Shown here one piece after another: positions 1 through 5,324 of a DNA stretch of 5,324 nucleotides. The stretch is taken from positions 1-5,324 of the forward strand of contig CALGLY010000276.1 in assembly GCA_937959095.1 (NCBI GenBank), in the 5' to 3' direction. The notes beneath the pieces are model-generated. The model ran no database searches, was not told where the DNA came from, and was given only the letters and a program-made list of their open reading frames with translations. The DNA comes from an uncultured Saprospiraceae bacterium. Its GTDB lineage: Bacteria > Bacteroidota > Bacteroidia > Chitinophagales > Saprospiraceae. Each line of letters opens with the position of its first letter. Positions within the stretch are counted from its first letter, which is position 1. The position numbers and the translations under genes are program-made.

Positions 1-25
1 CCGTAACTATGGCTATGTAAAGCTT

Positions 26-109
26 CAAAAATAATCTAATCCAAACTATAATAATAGTGTAGTTAAACGGAAGCAACATAACACCTCGTTTTGGATTAGC
101 TTATTTTTG
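26..109. repeat. 20-bp inverted repeat with 44-nt loop (possible MITE-like relic or hairpin)
   Basis: Arms at 26-45 and 90-109 are reverse complements at 19 of 20 positions; the one mismatch is T35 against C100. The inner ten pairs (CTAATCCAAA with TTTGGATTAG) are perfect. The 44-nt interior holds no open reading frame of note and no second palindrome. It lies downstream of the 3' end of the minus-strand yjjX gene. No U-tract follows the stem on either strand, so a classical intrinsic terminator is unlikely. No flanking target-site duplication was found, so a miniature transposon is only a possibility. The repeat itself is seen directly; its role is unknown. Confidence 0.6.
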
Positions 110-199
110 CCCTTTCACTATGCAACGATTTTTTAAATTCTTTACGCAAAAAATCCTCTCTGTCGAACTGGTAGGTTATTCTCTACAAACTCCCTTAGC

Positions 200-227
200 T
201 TTTTATTTTCATTGTGATTTTCATTCC
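200..227 (-). repeat. A-rich repeat directly after the yjjX stop codon
   Basis: Read on the minus strand, this 28-nt stretch starts with GGAATGAAAATCACAATG and matches positions 5293-5320 on the plus strand at 26 of 28 positions. Both copies lie just past a gene's stop codon (yjjX here, prfA there). Translated from its first ATG it gives MKITMKIKS and then a stop, so this copy is not a useful gene start. Low base complexity means the resemblance could be chance. Confidence 0.4.
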
Positions 228-755
228 TCAGTATAATTCTTGTTTTTTGAAGGGAATGAGTGCTAAAATAACCGCAGGCACATAAAAGCGCAAGCGTGTC
301 ATTACATTATCCGTTAGTAAGCCTGATGAACCGCCTGTTTGTTTTGAATTCGCTACGCCAAAAACGATATCATCCGCCTCGCCCAGTTCATACCCCTGTT
401 CTACCAATTCTATGACCCGAGGTGGCAAAAAGAAACCTGCCGTACGGGCTTTTCCTGTGCGTGTCGCAGTCCGAATCACTATCCAAGCCATCACTTCCAT
501 TGCGTTTTCTGTAGCAATGTTTCCGCCCTCTATGCCTATCCAATAATCTGCATTTGGCATTGCTTGCTGTGCTGCTTGCACTCGATTACTTGCGCCTAAA
601 AAGGTTTCGGCATTGCCCATTGGCTGATCGGATACGCCCGATGCTACGCTGATTCCTTCTGCTTCAAAAACTTCCGAAGGGAACATTTCTTGAAAGCCCT
701 GCAAGGCTGCTTGTATTTTTACAGGATTTTTAGATGCTACTATTATTTTTTTCAT
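228..755 (-). CDS. yjjX: Inosine/xanthosine triphosphatase (YjjX / NTPase family)
   Basis: House-cleaning nucleotide phosphatase expected to hydrolyse ITP and XTP (deaminated purine nucleotides) to the diphosphates in the cytosol, keeping them out of RNA and DNA. The 175-residue length fits the family (E. coli YjjX is about 170). Family signatures run in order: the N-terminal ASKNPVKIQA strand and loop (residues 7-16), SGVSDQPMG (39-47), ETFLGASNRV (50-59), the WIGIEGGN core (72-79), the loop DDIVFG with KQTGGSSGLLT (128-148), and the closing AVILALIPFK helix (161-170). The start is the ATG complementary to 753-755, immediately before the conserved first strand (MKKIIVASKNP), so no other start is needed. 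No clear ribosome binding site is visible. It is transcribed away from the CYTH gene across a 227-bp gap that contains a palindrome. No truncation or missing motif is seen. The family assignment is secure; the substrate is inferred from family knowledge. Confidence 0.93.
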   Translation of the reverse strand: MKKIIVASKNPVKIQAALQGFQEMFPSEVFEAEGISVASGVSDQPMGNAETFLGASNRVQAAQQAMPNADYWIGIEGGNIATENAMEVMAWIVIRTATRTGKARTAGFFLPPRVIELVEQGYELGEADDIVFGVANSKQTGGSSGLLTDNVMTRLRFYVPAVILALIPFKKQELY

Positions 756-788
756 TTGCTTTGTGGATTGATTTTATTTACCGTAGAG

Positions 789-806
789 GCATGAAAATTT
801 TCATGC
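789..806. promoter_or_regulatory. Perfect 18-bp palindrome between divergent genes
   Basis: GCATGAAAATTTTCATGC is a perfect palindrome with no spacer. It lies 34 bp upstream of the yjjX start and 177 bp upstream of the CYTH start. Its symmetry, AT-rich centre and place in a divergent intergenic region suit a dimeric repressor site, and a short hairpin in the RNA is also possible. No regulator gene is present in the window, so the operator role is inference. The rest of 756-982 shows no further gene, and no convincing promoter was found in it. Confidence 0.4.
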
Positions 807-982
807 TTATTAAACTCTGAAACTCGCTTAGAGCATGTTGGAAATGGTCAAATACTAACACCGTTCGTTTGATTCTACCTTACTGTGCGAGCAAGCAAAT
901 TGCGGTTTTCCTTTATAAGGGAATCGGCAAAAACGAACTATTTCAAAACACTTTTACGATTCTACAAAAAAGACTCATAATA

Positions 983-1498
983 ATGCATGTAAATATCGAA
1001 ATAAAAGCACGTTGTGAACAACCCGAACGCGTGAAAACTATTTTAAAGCAACAGCAAGCCGATTTTAAAGGGGTAGATCATCAGAAAGACACCTACTTCG
1101 AGGCAAAAAATGGTCGCCTAAAATTGCGCGAAGGAAATATTGAGAATTCTTTGATTTTCTATCAGCGTAGCAACCAAGCAGGCCCGAAACAATCAGATGT
1201 CATCCTCTATCAAGCTCCTGCTGATGCAAACTTGAAAGCCGCTTTGGCTGCTGCTATAGGCGTGAAAGTAGTCGTAGATAAAAAGCGTGCGATTTACTTC
1301 ATCGGCAATGTAAAATTTCATGTGGATGAGGTAGAAAATCTAGGCAGTTTCGTGGAGATAGAAGCCATTGATAAAGATGGGAGTATTGGTGTAGAGCACC
1401 TTCAAGAACAATGCGCTGCTTATATGAAATTGCTGCATATCGAAGCAAGTGATTTAGTAGAATGCTCTTATAGTGATTTATTATTAGAAAGGCAATAA
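983..1498 (+). CDS. CYTH domain protein, class IV adenylyl cyclase-like
   Basis: A 171-residue soluble protein made of a single CYTH domain, the triphosphate tunnel fold shared by CyaB adenylyl cyclases and thiamine triphosphatases. Visible signatures are the N-terminal strand NIEIKAR (residues 4-10, the ExExK-type metal and phosphate motif with Asn in place of the first Glu), DTYF (36-39), GRLKLRE (44-50), LIFYQR with GPKQSD (57-72), basic VVVDKKRAIYF (96-106), the acidic strands HVDEVENLGSFVEIEAI (113-129) and the C-terminal CSYSDLL (161-167). These match the COG1437-type family. The frame stays open upstream to an ATG at 869, but those 38 extra residues resemble nothing in the family and the domain begins right after the ATG at 983, so I chose 983. 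There is no clear ribosome binding site. The true substrate is not shown: few proteins in this family have proven cyclase activity, so triphosphate binding or hydrolysis is equally possible. No partner gene adjoins it. Confidence 0.85.
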   Translation: MHVNIEIKARCEQPERVKTILKQQQADFKGVDHQKDTYFEAKNGRLKLREGNIENSLIFYQRSNQAGPKQSDVILYQAPADANLKAALAAAIGVKVVVDKKRAIYFIGNVKFHVDEVENLGSFVEIEAIDKDGSIGVEHLQEQCAAYMKLLHIEASDLVECSYSDLLLERQ

Positions 1499-1543
1499 AA
1501 TGCATTTTTATATTGCACAAACAAATTTAAACCTAATTTTTAT

Positions 1544-1574
1544 TTTGCATTTTGACTTAATGGCGGTATATTTG
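1544..1574 (+). promoter_or_regulatory. Bacteroidota-type promoter upstream of comEC
   Basis: TTTG at 1544-1547 and TATATTTG at 1567-1574 match the Bacteroidota housekeeping promoter (TTTG at about -33 and TAnnTTTG at about -7) exactly, with a 19-bp spacer. Transcription would start around 1579-1582, giving a 5' leader of about 43 nt before the comEC ATG at 1624. An 8-bp inverted repeat (1571-1578 with 1599-1606) overlaps the -7 box and the start site. The promoter is predicted from the consensus only. Confidence 0.55.
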
Positions 1575-1606
1575 AAATGACAGCGTATAAAATAGCGTAT
1601 TTCAAA
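1571..1606 (+). repeat. Inverted repeat overlapping comEC promoter and leader
   Basis: TTTGAAAT at 1571-1578 and ATTTCAAA at 1599-1606 are perfect reverse complements separated by 20 nt. The 20-nt gap and the inner end of the second arm contain a 7-bp direct repeat, AGCGTAT, at 1582-1588 and 1594-1600. The left arm shares the last four bases of the predicted -7 box, so a protein bound here could block RNA polymerase. Both elements are short enough to occur by chance in AT-rich DNA. Confidence 0.3.
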
Positions 1607-1623
1607 AATCAAAGTATCACCAA

Positions 1624-3711
1624 ATGCTCAACTGGCGTGAAATCCCATCCGTCCGGATTTTGATTCCTTTTCTACTAGGAATTGTCTTGGCTGTGAGCTT
1701 TCCCGTTGGTGCATTTCCGTTGCTCCTTTTCCCTTTGCTAGGAGTTTTACTCCTTCTTATTAGCCTCAAAAAGAAGGATACGCAACGAACTATTTTTGGC
1801 ATTTTATTTTCTTTATTTTTATTCGCCGCAGGTTATCAACATACCTATTTACACAATGAACTTAGACAAGATACGCACTTCAAAAACCACCTGCATCCAC
1901 AGGATACGCTAGTAGCCTGGATAACAGATATGCCGACTCCCAAGAACTGGATAAGTGCAAGGCTAGCACTCGAAAAACTACATCATTGCCCCGATTGTAC
2001 AGGAAATCTATTGGTTTATTTTGAAAAAGATAGCCTCAGCAGTCGCTTACAATATGGAGATAGAATAGCTTTTAGTGCCAAAATAGATACTATCGAAGCC
2101 CCTAAAAATCCTAATGCCTTCAATTATCAACGCTATTTACATTTTAAGAATTTGCACTATCAAGCCTTTGTACGTACCGATGATTGGATGCTGCTAGAAG
2201 AAAAAAGCGGTTGGCTATTTTGGCGAAAAATTTATCAATTGCGCGTCCATTTTTTAGCTATTTTGAAGCAACACCTAAAGGATGAAGAAAGCCTAGCAGT
2301 AGGTGCAGCACTCATTTTAGGGTATCGTGCTAACCTTTCCAATGAACTACGCGATGCCTATGCTGATACGGGCGCAATACATGTACTTGCTGTGTCGGGT
2401 TTGCATGTCGGCTTGATTTACCTTTTCCTGAAATGGCTCTTGAAATTTATTCCTACAACGAACTATACGCGCTATTTAAAAATACTACTTTCCTTGCTCT
2501 GTATTTGGTTATTTGCGTTCCTGACAGGGAGTTCGCCTTCGGTGCTTCGGGCTGCTACAATGTTCAGTTTTGTCACCTTTTCGGATTATTCAAGGCGGTT
2601 CAAAAATATCTATAATAGCCTTGCGGCGGCGGCTTTAGTATCCTTGCTCTACGATCCTTTTTTGCTTTGTCATGTAGGATTCCAGTTGTCCTATATGGCA
2701 GTATTGGGCATTGTCTATTTTCAGCCTAAAATGGTAAGCCACTTCGATCTATCTTCCAAAATAGGAAACTACTTCTTGGGTTTAGTCGCTGTTTCTTTTG
2801 CAGCACAACTTGCCGTATCGCCTCTAAGTGTCTACTATTTTCATCAATTTCCAGTTTGGTTTTGGCTATCGAGTATGTTGGTCATTCCTGCTGCCTTTGC
2901 GATATTATTACTAGGAGTTTTAATCTTTCTCACCACGCCTGTAGTGCCAATTTTTGCAGACTTATTCGGTGGCTTATTGAATGCTCTGATAGGTTGGGTA
3001 AATACCGCAATTTATGCCATTCAGGAATTACCCTTGGGGCTAATAAAAGGACTTTGGATAGATGGAAAAGAGCTAGTCTTACTTTATATAATGCTTGCCT
3101 TCATTGTTTTTTGGATTAATACAAAGAAGGCACGTTGGATGCTCACTCCCTTGGCAGTCCTACTCCTTTTCTGCCTTAGTTACTCGGGGCGAAGTCTAAA
3201 GCAATTGCATCAAAAAGAAATGGTTGTTTACAATATCAGAAAGCAAAGTCTTATTGATTTTTTTGATGGGAAAGCCTGCTATACCTTACAAACAACTACT
3301 CTGGAAGTATCCGATGAAGATTTTGCAGCACAGCAACATCGATGGGCAAATGGCATTTCCCAACGACAAAATTTTCACTTGGAACAAGATACTTTAATCA
3401 GAGAAAAAAATTGGTTTTACGATTCGCCTTTTATCCAATTTCATGATAAGCGACTTGCCCTTATTCAGCATGCTAATTTCAAACCGATGGATACGCTTTT
3501 GCGCGTAGATTATCTATTGTTACAAAATAATCCTAGTTTAAGCATCCTCGATTTGCAGCAAGTATTCGATTTTGAAATAGTCCTATTCGACGCATCGAAT
3601 TATAGAAAGCAATGTAAGGCTTGGACAGCAGAGTGTATAGAATTAGGTGTGGAATACTATGATATAGGAAAGTCCGGAGCTTGGATAAAAACATCTATTT
3701 ACACACACTAG
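1624..3711 (+). CDS. comEC: ComEC/Rec2-family competence protein (DNA-uptake channel)
   Basis: Inner-membrane protein thought to carry single-stranded DNA into the cytoplasm during natural transformation. Three hydrophobic segments lie within about residues 10-70. A soluble OB-like domain follows (about 80-195) and ends in the family motif PKNPNAFNYQRYL (160-172). The polytopic competence domain (about 220-515) carries the hallmarks HVLAVSGLHVG (253-263), LTGSSPSVLRA (300-310), DPFLLCHVGFQLSY (344-357) and AQLAVSPLSVYYFHQFPVW (394-412). A C-terminal soluble tail (about 520-695) has no HxHxDH metal motif, so the beta-lactamase-like nuclease domain of longer ComEC proteins is missing; this short form is common in Bacteroidota. 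A CPDC pair at 122-125 in the OB-like region could be redox-active or metal-binding, but this is unproven. The start ATG at 1624 precedes the first membrane segment and follows a predicted promoter; no Shine-Dalgarno sequence is seen. No other competence gene is in the window. The family call is firm; activity in transformation is inferred. Confidence 0.93.
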   Translation: MLNWREIPSVRILIPFLLGIVLAVSFPVGAFPLLLFPLLGVLLLLISLKKKDTQRTIFGILFSLFLFAAGYQHTYLHNELRQDTHFKNHLHPQDTLVAWITDMPTPKNWISARLALEKLHHCPDCTGNLLVYFEKDSLSSRLQYGDRIAFSAKIDTIEAPKNPNAFNYQRYLHFKNLHYQAFVRTDDWMLLEEKSGWLFWRKIYQLRVHFLAILKQHLKDEESLAVGAALILGYRANLSNELRDAYADTGAIHVLAVSGLHVGLIYLFLKWLLKFIPTTNYTRYLKILLSLLCIWLFAFLTGSSPSVLRAATMFSFVTFSDYSRRFKNIYNSLAAAALVSLLYDPFLLCHVGFQLSYMAVLGIVYFQPKMVSHFDLSSKIGNYFLGLVAVSFAAQLAVSPLSVYYFHQFPVWFWLSSMLVIPAAFAILLLGVLIFLTTPVVPIFADLFGGLLNALIGWVNTAIYAIQELPLGLIKGLWIDGKELVLLYIMLAFIVFWINTKKARWMLTPLAVLLLFCLSYSGRSLKQLHQKEMVVYNIRKQSLIDFFDGKACYTLQTTTLEVSDEDFAAQQHRWANGISQRQNFHLEQDTLIREKNWFYDSPFIQFHDKRLALIQHANFKPMDTLLRVDYLLLQNNPSLSILDLQQVFDFEIVLFDASNYRKQCKAWTAECIELGVEYYDIGKSGAWIKTSIYTH

Positions 3712-3819
3712 AAGCGGAGGTTGATTTAGCGGACATTTATCGGAATATCACCAATATCTTTCGGTTATTTGTATATGGAGACTTCTCATATTGTGAAAAT
3801 CACTTCATAGAAGCAGCTT

Positions 3820-4110
3820 GTGAAGCGGTACATACTTCCGAATTACCACAGGGCAATTAGCTCAACAGATGTAGATATTATCAAAATTGCAATGATAGAT
3901 TCTGCTACTGTTATTTCTAAAGACAGTGATTTTTATCATTCTTTTTTACTGCGCAGAGAACCAATTAAATTGGTAGTAGTCAAAATAGGAGATATGCGTT
4001 TATCTGCCATCAAGACCTTATTCAAAACACAAGCACGAAACATCATCAACCTATTGGGAACACACGATTTATTGGAGTTGTATGAAGATAAACTAATTGC
4101 CATTCTATAG
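3820..4110 (+). pseudogene. Frameshifted DUF5615 PIN-like toxin remnant
   Basis: From a GTG at 3820 this frame encodes 96 residues. The part after residue 13 matches the C-terminal two thirds of DUF5615, PIN-like putative nuclease toxins usually paired with DUF433 antitoxins. It shows TDVDI, then TVISKDSDFYHSFLL (the conserved TKDxDF acidic motif), PIKLVVVKIGDM, and a final helix ending in LLELYEDKLIAI. The first 13 residues are not family-like. The missing upstream part is found in another frame at 3822-3857 as EAVHTSELPQGN, typical of the family, which runs into a stop at 3858-3860. Removing one T at 3857/3858 joins the two parts as PQGN-SSTDVDI. The N-terminal strand with its first catalytic Asp cannot be read cleanly in any frame between 3766 and 3821, so more damage is likely. 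No antitoxin adjoins it. It lies between comEC and prfA on the same strand. A short expressed fragment or a sequencing error cannot be excluded. Confidence 0.7.
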
Positions 4111-4218
4111 CAAAAAAAGCAACCTACCACCATCACCAACTTCAAGAACAACAGAAGATTAGCAGAATGCTTCGATTTTTCGTTTCTTTGCAATCAAATT
4201 TTAACGATACGATAAAGA

Positions 4219-5286
4219 ATGCTAGATAAACTAGAAGAAATATATAATAGGTATTGTTCTTTAGAAGAGCAACTTTCCGATCCAGAGATCATAAGCGACC
4301 AAAAGCGCATGCGAAAGGTGAGTAAGGAATATAAAGACCTGAAAGAAATCGTGAGCGTGTACCATGAGTATAAGGAGGTATTGGGAAATATGGATACCGC
4401 AAAGGAAATGCTGAAGGACGAGGATGAGGATATGCGCGAAATGGCGAAGGAGGAAATCACCGCAGCAGAGGCGCAAGTAACCGAATTGGAAGAAAAAATT
4501 AAAGTGCTACTCATACCGAAAGATCCTGAAGATGAGCGCGATGTGATTTTTGAAATTCGTTCTGGTACAGGAGGTGATGAGGCGAGTATCTTTGCAGGGG
4601 ATTTATATCGGATGTATTCTCGCTTCTTTGATGGACAAAAGTGGAAAACCGAAATCGTTAGTCTCACAGAGGGAACATCGGGTGGCTATAGCAAGATTGT
4701 GATTGAAGTGAATGGAACAGATGTCTATGGCAAACTAAAGTTCGAGTCGGGCGCACACCGCGTGCAGCGCGTACCAAGAACGGAGTCGCAAGGGCGGGTG
4801 CATACTTCTGCCGCTACGGTGGTGGTGATGCCCAAGCTAGAGATGGAAGATATTGACATCAATAAGGCAGATCTGAAAATTGATACCTTCCGCGCCAGTG
4901 GTGCAGGTGGGCAGCACGTGAACAAGACGGAATCGGCAATTCGCATCACGCACCTCCCAACGGGGGTGGTTTCGGAGAGTCAAGATGGTCGTTCGCAGCA
5001 TAAAAATAAGGATATTGCCATGCAACGGCTTTATCAGAAAATTCAAGAACAGCAGCAATCGGCGCATGCAAACACGGTCGCTTCTGCACGTCGTTCCTTA
5101 GTGGGTTCGGGAGATCGCTCGGATAAGATTCGGACGTATAATTATCCGCAAAATCGAGTAACCGATCACCGCATTGGATTGACACTTTATAGCCTCGACA
5201 AAATTGTGGAAGGCGATATAGGTGGCATCGTAGAAGCTCTACAAGTGGCAGAAACGGCGGAGAAAATGAAGGCGGGGAATGAATAA
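4219..5286 (+). CDS. prfA: Peptide chain release factor 1 (RF1)
   Basis: Class I release factor that recognises UAA and UAG stop codons in the ribosomal A site and triggers hydrolysis of peptidyl-tRNA. At 355 residues it is full length (E. coli RF1 is 360). Domain 1 is an acidic helical coiled coil (about 1-100). It is followed by the PCRF-region signature [21 protein letters not shown] (113-133). The stop-codon reading tripeptide is PRT (186-188), which fits the RF1 PxT pattern and not the SPF of RF2. RVHTSAATV follows it. The catalytic GGQ is at 230-232 inside [17 protein letters not shown], and the conserved SQHKNK and [15 protein letters not shown] stretches come after it. The start ATG at 4219 gives the normal N-terminus (MLDKLEEI). 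No Shine-Dalgarno sequence is seen, and no Bacteroidota promoter is clear in the 108-bp gap upstream. Its base composition looks richer in G and C than its neighbours, as expected of a well-expressed conserved gene. Gln in GGQ is normally methylated by PrmC, whose gene is not in this window. Confidence 0.97.
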   Translation: MLDKLEEIYNRYCSLEEQLSDPEIISDQKRMRKVSKEYKDLKEIVSVYHEYKEVLGNMDTAKEMLKDEDEDMREMAKEEITAAEAQVTELEEKIKVLLIPKDPEDERDVIFEIRSGTGGDEASIFAGDLYRMYSRFFDGQKWKTEIVSLTEGTSGGYSKIVIEVNGTDVYGKLKFESGAHRVQRVPRTESQGRVHTSAATVVVMPKLEMEDIDINKADLKIDTFRASGAGGQHVNKTESAIRITHLPTGVVSESQDGRSQHKNKDIAMQRLYQKIQEQQQSAHANTVASARRSLVGSGDRSDKIRTYNYPQNRVTDHRIGLTLYSLDKIVEGDIGGIVEALQVAETAEKMKAGNE

Positions 5287-5295
5287 ACGCTCGGA

Positions 5296-5324
5296 ATGAA
5301 AATAAAAATGAAAATAAAAATGAA
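5296..5324 (+). repeat. 12-bp A-rich tandem repeat, possibly start of next gene
   Basis: The unit ATGAAAATAAAA occurs 2.4 times in a row, starting 9 bp after the prfA stop codon and cut by the window edge. Read from the first ATG it encodes MKIKMKIKM with three in-frame start codons, so it could be the N-terminus of the next gene. A similar 28-nt sequence lies just after yjjX (200-227, minus strand), where it soon meets a stop, so it may be a non-coding repeat instead. The sequence ends too soon to decide. Confidence 0.5.

Noticed and set aside
837..871. Weak promoter for the CYTH gene (GTTG, 23 bp, TTCGTTTG)
   Set aside because: The -7 box departs from TAnnTTTG at its second base, the -33 box is incomplete and the spacing is at the long limit.
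869..982. Upstream extension of the CYTH gene to an ATG at 869
   Set aside because: The 38 added residues show no family similarity, and the conserved first strand NIEIKAR starts right after the ATG at 983.
3663..3818. Separate small gene or DUF433 antitoxin overlapping the end of comEC
   Set aside because: The frame is open, but it has no ATG start, no DUF433 signature and no recognisable motif before the EAVHT stretch.
3852..3863. Programmed frameshift in the DUF5615 gene
   Set aside because: The junction GGCAATTAGC has no slippery heptamer or following pseudoknot that I can see, and the N-terminal end is damaged as well; decay is simpler.
4187..4217. Promoter directly upstream of prfA (TTTG at 4187)
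   Set aside because: No TAnnTTTG lies at the right spacing, and a start site there would leave almost no leader before the ATG.
1..5324. CRISPR array, tRNA, rRNA or complete insertion sequence
   Set aside because: No regularly spaced repeats, no cloverleaf-like or rRNA-like sequence and no transposase reading frame were seen.

Overview
This 5.3 kb window looks like ordinary chromosome from a member of the Bacteroidota. It is AT-rich. None of the four intact genes has a convincing Shine-Dalgarno sequence. The clearest promoter is of the Bacteroidota type (TTTG, 19 bp, TAnnTTTG), and the ComEC protein lacks the C-terminal metallo-beta-lactamase domain, as in many Bacteroidota. No genus can be named from the sequence alone.

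Layout, left to right. Positions 1-227 hold no intact gene; they contain a 20-bp inverted repeat with a 44-nt loop and a possible coding relic on the minus strand. Positions 228-755 (minus) encode a YjjX-type inosine/xanthosine triphosphatase. A 227-bp intergenic stretch with a perfect 18-bp palindrome separates it from a divergent gene at 983-1498 (plus), which encodes a CYTH-domain (class IV adenylyl cyclase-like) protein. An AT-rich gap holding a good promoter leads to comEC at 1624-3711 (plus), the inner-membrane DNA-uptake channel of natural competence. After it, 3820-4110 (plus) is the frameshifted remnant of a DUF5615 PIN-like toxin gene with no visible antitoxin partner. prfA, for peptide chain release factor 1, fills 4219-5286 (plus). 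The last 29 bases are a 12-bp A-rich tandem repeat that could also be the first codons of the next gene.

The genes do not form a pathway: nucleotide-pool house-cleaning (YjjX), a triphosphate-binding CYTH protein of unknown substrate, DNA uptake (ComEC), a decayed toxin and translation termination (RF1). I see no previously undescribed multi-gene system. The most informative observation is the decay of the DUF5615 gene: the family motifs continue across two reading frames and a single extra T breaks the gene. The remaining items are small cis-elements that genome-wide searches could test.
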